This document shows positions 48,591-59,459 of a stretch of 64,000 bases of DNA, piece after piece. Below the pieces are notes generated by a model, which saw only the letters and a list, made by a program, of their open reading frames with translations, ran no database searches and was not told where the DNA came from. A program made the position numbers and the translations under genes. Numbering within the stretch: position 1 is the stretch's first letter; the number at the start of each line of letters is the position of its first letter. Source of the stretch: Tenebrio molitor (lineage: Eukaryota; Arthropoda; Insecta; Coleoptera; Tenebrionidae); the NCBI RefSeq assembly GCF_963966145.1, contig NC_091049.1, positions 29,326,001 to 29,390,000 on the forward strand, given 5' to 3'.

Positions 48591-48700
48591 GTCAAGCACT
48601 GAACACTTACTCCAACTTACTCTGTCAAGAGCACAGTCAAGAGCACGTCAAGGGTGTCAAGCACAGAACACCTGTGTCAAGGTGGTGTCAAGTGTCATTT
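48591..48700. repeat. Degenerate short repeats (TGTCAAG / GAGCAC)
   Basis: CTGTCAAG, GTCAAGAGCAC and GTGTCAAG-type units recur about seven times in 110 bp, just upstream of HGH1. Confidence 0.65.
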
Positions 48701-48892
48701 GCAAATGCGGTCCATCGGACGTATCGACGATTAGAAAGTACATTGTAAATAAAACGAATAAATTCTCAGTTCGAGACAGTAACAAAGTGACGTTTTATGG
48801 TATTTTTTAACTGTTTTGAATACTAAGTCCAAGTTACAAATGATTTAATAATTATTTACACACTTTCCTTTCCTCGTGTTTGACGTTTGTCA

Positions 48893-51871
48893 TAGTGGTG
48901 GGCACATCGAAACAAAAACATCGATGTCTACCAACATCGATGTTTAAAAAATTTGGCATCGATGGTCGATATATTGTCAGAGAAACATCGATATTTCACA
49001 AACATCGATATTTTGGGTTATGGTACGGTACAAAAACTCGTTCAAGTTTAAATAAATGTGTTATATTCCCAAACGATAAAAAAAGTAACAAAAATAAAAT
49101 GCGAAATTCTGTAAATAATTAAATATTACGAAACAATAAAAAAGTAACAAAAACAAATCAAAAAATTCTGTAAATATGTAGATAACAAAATTCATGTCAA
49201 AAAAATAAAGTATAAACAATTCTGGTAAGATAAGGCAAGTACCTAATTATTATCAATTGAACTCAAGAAAACTAATTTATTTAATCTCTGAGGTTTGAGG
49301 CGACTTCGTTTTGCAGTTACGATTTGCCCAGTCTTCGAAAACAGCCTCTCTGCAGGTACTGAAGTTGCACAAATCTGTAAAGTTAACGATTTTAGGTAAA
49401 TTTGATAATAATAGATACATAAATAACTTAATACAAACCTGTAAATATTTGAGGGCAAGCTTATGTAAATGTGGGTATGTAATCTTCATGGCTTCCCATA
49501 TCAGCAGGGGATCACTCTTCAAAGGGTACACTGGACTATTAATGTACTGTGACACTTCTGCATTGATGATATTTTTTATATCGTCTTCACTGGTTCCTTT
49601 ATTTTGGTGTTCAGCGACCATGGTTTTGTGTAATTTCCACAAGTCCATTTCTTTTTCTATTTCTTCTTCTATTGGGCTGCTCTCCATTTGATTATCCACA
49701 TTATCAACTGCAAATAGTTTTTCCAATTTTCGTTTAATAACAAGAATAGAATTTCCCACGGCGACATAATCTTTGAAGTGGAGCTTTTTAAACCGGGGAT
49801 CCAGTAATGTTGATATTGCCAGGGTTTCAACATGTTCCATTTTTCCAAATCTTTTGTGAATTTCGGACGATAAGGATTGCTTTAAATTAATCACCTCTGG
49901 AGAGTCTGTTTGTTGATTATCGAGTTCTGATTTCAGACAGTGAACCATTGGAATGATTTTACTTATGGTAACGTATTTGTCTGCAGATACTTCCTTGGTG
50001 AGCACTTCTAACGGCTTTAACATATATTTTACATCCTTTAGTATATTTATTTCATATGCGCTGATCATATTTGGAGCACTTGGCTCATTAAGTAAAATAT
50101 CGCTCACAACAGAGCGAAGACGTAAAAATCTTTCCAACATGTAAAACTTCGAATTCCAGCGTGTATCTACACACTGAATTAATTTCAAAGGTTCACTGGT
50201 ACCGCTTTCAATTTGTTTAGCTCTTAGCGCCTCAGCGGCGATACAACTTTGTTTAAAATATGTGACAATGCGTTTCACTTTATCAATTACTTCTGAAATA
50301 GTGGTTTCACTTTTTATAGCATTTTCTGAAACTAAATTCAAGGTATGTGCAAAACAATGCACATGTACCTTCAATCCAAAGGTGTCACATGCCGCTTTTA
50401 CCATATTTTGGCCATTGTCTGTTACAATGGCCAAAATCTTATTATACTTAATATTCCAGTTCTCACATTCCATTTTTAAAATCTCAGAAATATTTTCTGC
50501 TGTGTGGCGTTTCTCAAGATGATGCACACACAGATTTACTGTTTTTATAGTACTTCCCTCAAGATAATGTAGTGTTATACCCAAAAAACTAATCGTCTGA
50601 TGGGTTTCAGTCCATATATCAGCTGTCAGTGTATAATTGTCAATGTTTTGTAACCTATCTCGAAAAATTCTAGATATTGTTTCGTATCTAGAATCAAGTA
50701 GCCTGGAAAAAGTTTTTCTGCTAGGAAGTGTATACAGCGGAAGAACTCTTTGCAAAAAATTTTGAAATCCAGCATTTTCCACAAAGTACATAGGGAGATT
50801 GTCTGTAATTATCATTTTCAAAATTAAATTTGTGGTTTCAAAATCCCTTTTACCGCCTGGTTTGAATTGTGTTATTTCATTAAAAACTGTCGGAATAGTA
50901 TTGGACTTTTTGATATGTGATGATGAACTCTCAAGGGTCACAGTACTAGCTAGGCTATTGGTACTTACATTAGACATATTATTATTTGTATCGGCACTTG
51001 TGGCGCCCTGGTTTGATTCTGGTTCAATTTCGTTGTTTGTACTTTTGTTTTGATTTACTTCTTCAGCCGTCTTTACGTCTTCAGCCACATGGTTTTTATG
51101 CATTCTCGAAACATGTCCTAAAAGATTTGTTGTATTGCCGGATGTCTTGAGTTTTTTTCCACACAAATTGCAATTGGCGAATCCATCTCTTCTTTTTGTG
51201 AAATACTTCCAGACGGAGCTTGTTTTCCCCATGACCCTTCCTGAACTCCTAAATTAACAAACAAAATAATGAATACATACCTACCTACAACAATCTTCTA
51301 ATTAAATAAAGTACAAAAGAACTTCACTTACCCTGTTGTAACTTGTGACCAACTAATTTTAACTGGACGACTACCACTGCAACAATGCGATAACCAAAAC
51401 CAAATTGTTCATATACTGTTGCGTTCACATGAAGTCACGAAATCACGTTAATCAGGGCCCAAATTACATTTCACATCACATCACAATGATTTTTTTGCTT
51501 AACTAGCACATTCCATAACCGGATCTATCTGCAAAATCCAACCACATCCAGATCAATCCAGACTTTCTCCCGCCAAAGAGACGCCGTTTCAACCACAGAC
51601 CTCTGCACAGACCACAGGTTTCAACTTTCAAATCTTTGTGATGGATTGTCTTTGTTCTTTGCACGTGCTTTGCGCTGCAAAAAAACCAATGGGGTTTGCG
51701 TTGGCCAAGGATTGACTCTGGGCGTGCGTAGAAGAGAAAACCGCTAACATCGAATAGCAAAACATCGATAGTCTTCGATATATCGCCCTCATGAAACATC
51801 GATATGTTTTCATCGATGTTGTCGAGAAAACCTCGATGTTCTAAAACATCGATATTTTTTGCCCACCACTA
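48893..51871. mobile_element. hAT transposon, 2,979 bp, apparently intact, 8-bp target duplication
   Basis: Ends TAGTGGTGGGCA and TGCCCACCACTA. Flanks 48885-48892 and 51872-51879 are both GTTTGTCA, an exact 8-bp duplication. Both ends (48893-49020 and 51745-51860) are packed with AACATCGATGT/AACATCGATATT motifs, the usual position for transposase binding sites. It carries one transposase gene on the minus strand. Confidence 0.95.
49243..51232 (-). CDS. hAT transposase with BED zinc finger, two exons
   Basis: Cut-and-paste transposase. Exons 51232-49439 and 49374-49243, separated by a 64-nt GT..AG intron; 641 residues. BED finger at 7-45 with Cys21, Cys24, His40 and His45. A Ser/Asn-rich linker follows. 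Catalytic core: TADIWTETHQTIS (Asp205) and VTDNGQNMVKA (Asp272), with HCFAHTLNL (about 292-300) and CVDTRWNS. The second exon supplies the hAT dimerisation segment ICATSVPAERLFSKTGQI, in which Glu607 would be the third catalytic residue by family comparison from memory. No stop or frame break is visible. Without splicing, translation would leave the conserved frame and lose this motif, so intron removal is needed for activity. Codon use is AT-rich, like the surrounding repeats. Confidence 0.92.
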
Positions 51872-51925
51872 GTTTGTCAACTGTCTTAAAGTTTGACAGA
51901 ATACAACAAAATAAAACATTAATTA

Positions 51926-53897
51926 ATGGATAAATCTGGAGGCAGGACGAAGGTTCAAACTTTCATATTGACCCAAAATGAGTTCGGCCAAAAGATATAC
52001 ACGTCCCAGTCGGACAGGACCAAAAGGTGAGAATTTTCCTCAATAAACACAACACACGAACATAACCTCACTTTGCAGCTACATAATCGACGACGAAGGT
52101 AACATGGTTCAGTACCAACCTTCCACATCAATCAGAGCCGTGAAATTGGAAGAATGTGGAGTTACCGCAGAAGATAACTTCGACGAAATGAGCGCTGAGG
52201 AAGATGACTCGACCCATTTCGGAATGATCAATTCATTGGAGAGTGCCAGTGATTTTGATGATCATTTAATGCAAGAACTTGATTCAGACCTCATGAATGT
52301 GGAAGATTCACATTCAAATCTCATTATGCAGCACATGGACATACAGGAGCCACTCTCCAGACTCAGACAGTTGTTAGAGCAACGACTGGGGCTCAGTTTA
52401 GCAGATTATTCATTTTACCTTCAAGGGGCACAGATGGTAAATATTGATACTAAGTCAATAAATCAGTAAATAAGTCAACATAAATAATTGACATGTCAAT
52501 ATGATGACCCTGCCCAAAGATTTTTTTTATTCATACATACCTACCTAATAGAAAATTTGTGACATTTGTTGTGTTTGATTTTGGAAAAATCGGCATTTCT
52601 TGATTTTGTCCATAATTTCAAATTTTAGTCGGAATTGACACTTCTATTAAATAGAAACAGGATTGGCTTCAGGTACATTTTGGGAAGGCCACATTAAATA
52701 GTATTTTCCGTGAAAGGCAAAATTTAGTTTATTTAATTTAAGACATTTAATTAAGACATAAAAAATCGTGTTAAAAAATATATTTATATTCTAGTTGGAG
52801 AATAATAAAAATTTAGTGGAGCAATGCGTTCAAGGCCAGGGTCTGGTCCAGATCAACGTCCAACTTCAAGCAAACCTCAAACGGATCAACATTTTGGACG
52901 TACTGAAGCCAGCTGAAGACTACATCCACGTCGGTAAGTCTGCGTCGCCTGCGAGGTTAAAAAGTATAAAATTCGCATCGCGTTTAGACGAACTGAGCCA
53001 GAACGAGGCGAAACAGTCTCCCCCGCCGAAAGCTGTGGTCCAGTGGCAGGTGGATCTGCCCTACAAGAAAGAACAGGACCGGCTCAAGATCCCCCACGAT
53101 CCCATCGAGTGGACGGAACTCCAGGTTCGCCACTGGGTCCAGTGGGCCGTCAGACAGTTCAACCTGCCCAACATAAAACTGTCAGAATGGACGATGACCG
53201 GAAAAGAACTGTACGAACTGACGGTGACCGACTTCCAAAAGATAGTACCGCACGATCCGGGCGACGTCTTCTGGACCCACTTGGAACTCCTTCGGAAGAT
53301 GAAGGTCGTGGCGACGAAGAAGGAAGACGCTTCGCCGCCCAGAGACGAACCGCAAGCCATCATGAAACAGAGGCGGATCAGCCGTGTGATGAACAATTAC
53401 GCGTCGGCGGTCAGCTACTTCGACAACGCTGGAACGTCAGGAAACAGGTAAAGACACGACGAGAACAATAACAGAAACGTAACTGTACATCATAGCCAAC
53501 AAAATTCTTCAAAATAATTTTATTTCGTTTTTGTGGTCGCCACAGGTCAGGCAACAACGGCCAGATACAGCTGTGGCAGTTCCTCTTGGAGCTGTTGACG
53601 AGCAAAGAGTACAAGTCGGTAATTCACTGGACGGGGAACGACGGCGAGTTCAAACTGAGGAACCCTCAGCTAGTGGCACAGCTTTGGGGCGAGAGGAAAA
53701 ACAAACCCACCATGAACTACGAAAAGTTATCTAGGGCCTTGAGGTACTACTACGACGGGGACATGATATCGAAAGTGCACGGCGAAAGGTTCGTCTATAA
53801 GTTCGTCTGTGATCTAAAGGAAATGTTAGGTTATGATGCGCGAGAACTCTCAAATTTGATCAATTACGGAAATCCGATGATCAAAGACAAAAGTTAA
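51926..53897 (+). CDS. Ets97D: ETS transcription factor, GABP-alpha orthologue
   Basis: Orthologue of vertebrate GABPA (NRF-2 alpha) and Drosophila Ets97D/Delg, a regulator of nuclear genes for mitochondria. Exons 51926-52026, 52079-52436, 52795-52933, 52988-53447 and 53546-53897; about 469 residues. The N-terminal GABP-alpha region includes RLRQLLEQRLGLSLADYSFY; then ECV-type QLQANLKRINILDVLKPAED. PNT/SAM domain about 234-305 (DPIEWTELQVRHWVQWAVRQ, FWTHLELLRKMK). ETS domain about 358-441 (IQLWQFLLELL, RKNKPTMNYEKLSRALRYYY, DGDMISKVHGERFVYKFVCD). The 52934-52987 intron is 54 nt and stopless; retaining it would add 18 residues. The start codon lies only 55 bp from a hAT element. Convergent with the PKNOX gene. 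Confidence 0.95.
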
Positions 53898-55443
53898 TGA
53901 CGCAGAAGTTGTAGTCAAAATGACAGAAACAGAAAGTGTATCGAGAGTGGAGCAAAGTGGTGACGCGGAAAGGTGTCTGCAATTTTGATTTCTTTGTCCT
54001 TGTGTACTGTTATTAAAACCGAGAGGTTGAATGAAATACGTTTTCTACTTTGAATTGATTTTTATTTATGATACAATCAAAGTTACACATAGCTTACTAA
54101 CAAATATTGCAATAAAAAATACTTGTTGCATTTTTTTAATCGATGACAGTCTCGAGAGACGCGCCCGGTGCACCGAAATGACCGATTTCTTCCCAACAAG
54201 TCGCAACAAAAACAATAGAAAGAGAAGAGAGCAGGATGAGAGAAAGAGAGAGAGAGAGGAGCCGGGCGCAAGTCTCAAGTATAACATCCGACCAAGAAAA
54301 ACAGAAAACAAAGTCTAATCTGATAGTTCTAACTCGACCTAGATTTATTTCCTTAATTACCTTAGACCTAACTGAGTATTTAGCGTATACATATAATAGT
54401 CACAAGAAGCTCACTTATCTATCATGGTTCAAGCGGCCGCGACCGTCCGGTCGCGGTGTTTCAAGTTGCAATCTAACGCTTCTTCTTGTAATGACTTTCG
54501 AGCAATCGTTAAGTTATCACAGACCGACATAGCAAAAAATAATAAACGTAACACCGATATGGCGATCACGCGTCTCTGGACCGAACAGAGACGGATTTAT
54601 TGCTGGTTCTGGTCCAGGGACGGGCGGGGACTACCCGACTTGTCACGCACTACAGCAACTATAAAAACGTAGTATATACACTGCATTTACGTATACATGA
54701 GTTTAAAAAAGAAAACGGGATCGGTGTCTAATGCCCCGAAATGGCAACGGATCCAAACAATGTCATGATCACACGTACTAACAATATATTATTTTTATTT
54801 TGCTTTTTCATATATGAATTGGATGGAAACCTTCGGATACCTTAAACTATTTATTGTATAATTACGTATATTAGTTCCAAGTAGTATACTTTTTGGGGGT
54901 GCGACATCCGAAGAAACAAATTCTCCTAGAAACGCTTGGAATGTCTGACCGAATTCGGCTCGTCGGATGTCGCGCCGGTTTACTCGTTCAGAAAACATTT
55001 CTTAATCCTAATACTGTACGACGATGAGAATTCAACTTACAACGATTTATACAACGACGAAAACAAACAGATTAATCCAGAGAGATAGAAGAGAGAGAAA
55101 GAGAAATATAATAGAGGGCGCTCTTGCAGTGTTACATGATTATTTATAATTAATTACAATATTCATCTTTTTATACATAATACTGGAATGAGCATTAACT
55201 TTGAAAATGCGTATACATTTAAAACGTAAACACGTCCAATGGAATTGAGGTATATATTACGTATACAGGTTTCGATAAATCAACATACATTTTTTTTCCA
55301 TAATTTCAGCCTTATGAATGCGTTTAGTTTTCCATTTGTGGCGCTCAACACAAACAACTGTTAGGCGAGTTTTGCTTGGCCTCGTAGATATGACTTTTGA
55401 AAAATTTTCGCTTTCAACTGGACTTTTTGGCTTACTGGTTGTT
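53898..55443. other. Region between the converging ETS and PKNOX genes
   Basis: Probably the two 3' untranslated regions. AATAAA at 54111-54116 (plus) is a candidate end for the ETS transcript. GA-rich simple repeats lie at 54219-54262 and 55079-55110. No exon supported. Confidence 0.5.
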
Positions 55444-57332
55444 TCATGGCCTTTCGGGAGCATTGTCTGGACTGTTTGCGTAACTGAGGGGGTCCACTTG
55501 GTGGCCGTTCTGGTTGATCTCGTTCTGGGCGTTGGAGTCTATCACCAGACTGCCCTCTTCGCCGTCGCTGCTGTACGAGTCGCCCTCGTCGTCCGAACTC
55601 GACAGCATTCCTAAGAAAACGTCAACAACAAACCAATAAAGTGCATTCAAAAATCGCGCCTTCAAATCTACTTCTGCTAATCGTGATATTGTCAGATGGC
55701 GCTACGATCTGTTCAAAAACCCGAAGCGTTCACCGACATTCAAAACTAAACCAGGTCGATAACTCACCGCTATCGATCTGGGGCTGCATGTTGGCGAAAT
55801 CCTGCGGCCAGAACCTGCGGTTGTTGTTCTGGTTCTTCTTCTTCTTGTGCGTGGGCGAGGCGGCGACCGCGTTGTTGTCGGCGGGGGCGCTCGCGTCCAG
55901 CATCGGTTGCAGGATCCTCCTCCTGGCGTTGATGAACCAGTTGTTGACTTGGAGCAACGTCAGGTTGGTCTGGGCCGCTATGTGGCGCTTCTCGTCCTCG
56001 GTGGGGTACGGATGGACCAGGTGCTGGAACAGCCACGACCTCATCACGCTGGTGGCGTGCTTCGGCAGCACGCCCCGCTTCTGTTTACGACCGCCTCGCG
56101 TCGTGAAGTCGCTGTCGCAGTCGTCGGCCGAGCCGCCAGGGGTGGTCGGTGCCGGGGACAGCGGCCCCGAGCTCTCGCTCGGCGGCACCGAGCAGATGTT
56201 GGCCCCGATCTGGGACAGGGGAGTGGAGCCGTGCACCACGAGGTTCTCGCAGGGGGGCTGCGCCGGCTGCAGCGGCGGGGTGGGACCGTTGTAGTGGGGG
56301 ACGCTGTAGCTCGGGGGGTTGTCGAGTTGCCGGTCCATCACCGTCGACACCACCTACCAATGTAAACGCAACAAAAATCTAGAGCAGTCCGCTTTTCTCC
56401 CGTCAACGCGATTATCAATTTATCGATTAAATCCTTCGATTATTATTAATTCATTAATGAAGACTCACCGGCTGAGGCGGACTTATGGAATACTGCACCG
56501 GACTGTTCGAAGCGGATCCGCTCTCGGAATTGCCGTGCGACATCATGTTGTTGTTGTTTTCTAAACTGTTCATTAGTCCAGCTGCACCTAAAACATCTAA
56601 TTTTCAGCTCGAACAACGCGCTACGTTCCCGTTTTCTTCAGCTCACCTTGGGGATAATCCGAACGCAAGAGATTTTCCGACTGCATTTTCCCTTTGAGAC
56701 ATGTGATGTAACGATTACAAAAATCTTTGCACAGTTCCTGCACCTTCTCCAGCTCCAGCAGATGTATCCTGAGCACTTGGATTGCTTTGATCATCTGAAC
56801 AAAAACAATAATAACAATAACAATACAAGAATTTATTGAAGAAGACTATTCACGTGCATCAAAGTTTCAGAAGAAGCTTTGCACTCATTTTTTTTTTTTT
56901 TTAAATTAGCAAAAGTGCGGTGGATTTGCATTTGATCATTTGAAGTTTGTCGCATTACCAATCCGTCAATTTCCGGTTCGTTGGCGAGGAACGGCTTCCG
57001 GTCGCGCTCCTGGTGCTGGACGAAGGCCTGGATGTCCAAATTGAAGGCGTCGCTGGACTGAGGGTCGGACGATTGCGTGGCCAATTCGCATCTTTCGAAC
57101 AGGAGGGCCAACAACGGAAACAGGGGGTGTCTGAGGGATCGCGTCCGTTAGTACCATCCGTCAAAATGGAAAAGTACTAGAGAGTGTCTTACTTGTACAC
57201 CGCCCTTTTGTCGGCCTCGAACTGTGCCTGATCCGAATCGGCCGGGGGAAACACCGTCGTCGCCAAGGTCTGCGGTACGGAATCGGCGGCAGGTGGCACG
57301 CTGATCATTGCGCTTTGCACTCCACACTCCAT
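55444..57332 (-). CDS. PKNOX: TALE homeobox protein PKNOX/PREP
   Basis: Partner of PBC homeoproteins (Extradenticle) in nuclear complexes. Exons 57332-57193, 57130-56959, 56794-56647, 56587-56469, 56353-55768 and 55610-55444; 443 residues, close to human PKNOX1 (about 436). MEIS/PKNOX N-terminal domain: KRAVYKHPLFPLLALLFERC (about 42-61) and MIKAIQVLRIHLLELEKV with ELCKDFCNRYITCLK (about 105-138). The TALE homeodomain is at about 281-343: KRGVLPKHATSVMRSWLFQH, HPYPTEDEKR, IAAQTNLTLLQVNNWFINA and RRRILQPMLD. RGVLPKHAT and the following RRFWPQDFA identify PKNOX rather than Meis/homothorax. The acidic tail SSSDDEGDSYSSDGEE matches the family's DES-rich tail. All splice phases agree. Confidence 0.96.
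56799..56826. repeat. Simple AAC/AAT repeat in PKNOX intron 2
   Basis: ACAATAATAACAATAACAAT run immediately before the exon 3 acceptor. Confidence 0.8.
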
Positions 57333-58770
57333 TTCATGTTACCTGTTCGAAATTAAACAAATCTTGAGCGAGTCGCGAGATCCGACGGCGATAATAAAAG
57401 AAACTAATAAAGAAGGGATGTAGCGAGGGTGCTCTTTAGAATTTAATTTAACTAATTTCGAGCGGAAAATGTTCGTTAGATTGTTTTCCTTAATGATATT
57501 ATGATTACTCGACGGCGGTCTTTCCGGCACAGAAATCGATATTTTAAAAGGGATGACGAAACGAGTAAATCACAAGCGAATCTCCGTCACGACATCGTCT
57601 TTATTTCTACGCTCACACTTTTCTCATTTTTATTCGAATCGACAATAACGGTGTTGGGATGGCTTACGCCACTTTATATCCATCTGAAATCGACAAACAA
57701 ACAAACAAGACGAGGGGTTTTTAGATTTTTTTTTGTTGGGTTGATCTATCATTAATTAATTTTGCTACTTGAAGAGTTCACCAGAAAAAAAAATGGCTGT
57801 ATGAAATCAATGAAACTGACAGATGTTGACGAAGATGACTGACATGTTCGCACTTCTGGTTTAATTTGCTTTATTTTTAAAATGCATTTAATTATTTTTT
57901 GTGCAACCGTACGCGAAACGAGCATTTCGCGTACCCAAAACCTAAGAGGAAAAAAAACCAATATAACGGTCATCCATATTCTTAGCATATTTTACGTTGG
58001 CAACAAGATTGCTGACATGTGAAATTTTTCTTTAAAAAAATCGAAGAATTCGTTTTATTAATTCTTTTGTCATTTTTGATTACATCAAAATGAGTTCTAT
58101 TCCATTATTATTGTATAAGTATAAAAACCACAAAAAAAATGTATGCTTTTTTCGTCACAGCTTTCGTAAATTAAGAAACTGAATTTCGTCAATTTTATAC
58201 AAGAAACAATATTAGACTATTATCCAATTGATAAAATATTATTTTTATGTGACGCTTAAGTTACATAATACAAATGTCAAAGTATGTATATAAGATTGTA
58301 TCCAATTAATTACAGAAATCGAAAAAAAAAATTTCTTTACACGTTTCTCTTTAACATAAAAATAAAGAATCTAGGTGCCATCACAATTTCATAAAAAAAA
58401 AATAATGTGCTTAGTATTGAGTTACCAACATTTGTTGAAGCTTATAAAGTTGGTTGGTACCCATGAGCAAAATTTCAAACTATTAGGTTAACAATAAATG
58501 TTTAAAAATGACAGTGTTGTCAACAGAAATTGGTAACCAGAAACGCATACCAACCGAATAAAATCTTAACCCAATGTTGATCCCCAGGTATTTGTTGATT
58601 TTAATATATACAAAGTGTTTTGTAAATACAAGGGATAAGATAATAACATTAACCCTAAACCCGACAACTCCGAGTGTCCCTACAAAATATTCGATAAAAG
58701 AAAATGCGCAAATCTCTTGGTTTTTTTCGACTTCTTCGCTTGGCAGAACTCGAAAGCCGCGTCGCATTTC
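57333..58770. other. Upstream of PKNOX, no gene
   Basis: AT-rich; no exon or paired element recognised. Confidence 0.4.
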
Positions 58771-59143
58771 CACGTGACATTTCCCGTTGAAAACCGGAAA
58801 CCGTGAACGGAACCGAATCAATGCAAAGAGGGAAAACAGAGTCGCTCCCATAACTTGTCGACTCCGGCCACTTTTCCTTCCTCTCCGTTATTCGGGAATC
58901 ACGATGCAAAGAACACAATGTGTCCAATCAATAATGGACATTCCCCATGATTTACAAAAAAATAAGCGCAAGAAAAGAAAGAGCAAGAAGAGAGAAAAAT
59001 CCAGACTGGAAACGCCGGTCTGGAGGCGGCGCGCACACATCCACACTAAAAAACAGCTGGTCCGGCAATATTTGGTTAAAATTAATAAAAGAACATCGGG
59101 TGGCGGCGAGCGTGGCGCTGCTACATCGTGGACGATTTGTGAC

Positions 59144-59151
59144 CTTATATA
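59144..59151 (-). promoter_or_regulatory. Candidate TATA box upstream of PKNOX
   Basis: Minus-strand TATATAAG inside a GC-rich block (58780-59450) that stands out from its surroundings. It could drive a PKNOX transcript with a non-coding first exon, but that is inference. Confidence 0.35.
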
Positions 59152-59459
59152 AACGTTCCATACGTCACGGGATGCCGCCCCCGATATGTTTAATTCATTC
59201 CGTTCCGGGCGGGAGAGGAACACAATTATTGTACTACGGAATCTGTCCCTCGGTGACACTTGTACATAATGACCCCTAAGGCCGTCCTTTTTCGTGTCGG
59301 GGGGTCCTGTGAGGGCGTCTCCGTCGCACGACGTCGCGACGCCTCTCTGTTTCTTTCCGGTGCACCACTGCATTGCACGCAACGGCGGTACCGGAATTTG
59401 CATCTCCACCATCGGAATTTCCGCGCTTCCGGGACGAAAATTCTCACAAACACAAATTA

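Noticed and set aside
48893..49020. Regular ACATCGAT repeats as a possible CRISPR-like array
   Set aside because: Spacing is irregular, the genome is eukaryotic, and the repeats lie at both ends of a hAT element, fitting subterminal binding sites.
54031..54318. Basic open frame after the ETS gene
   Set aside because: Composed largely of a GA simple repeat in the probable 3' untranslated region.
55641..56382. Long open frames on the plus strand over the PKNOX homeodomain exon
   Set aside because: Antisense shadows of a GC-rich conserved coding exon.
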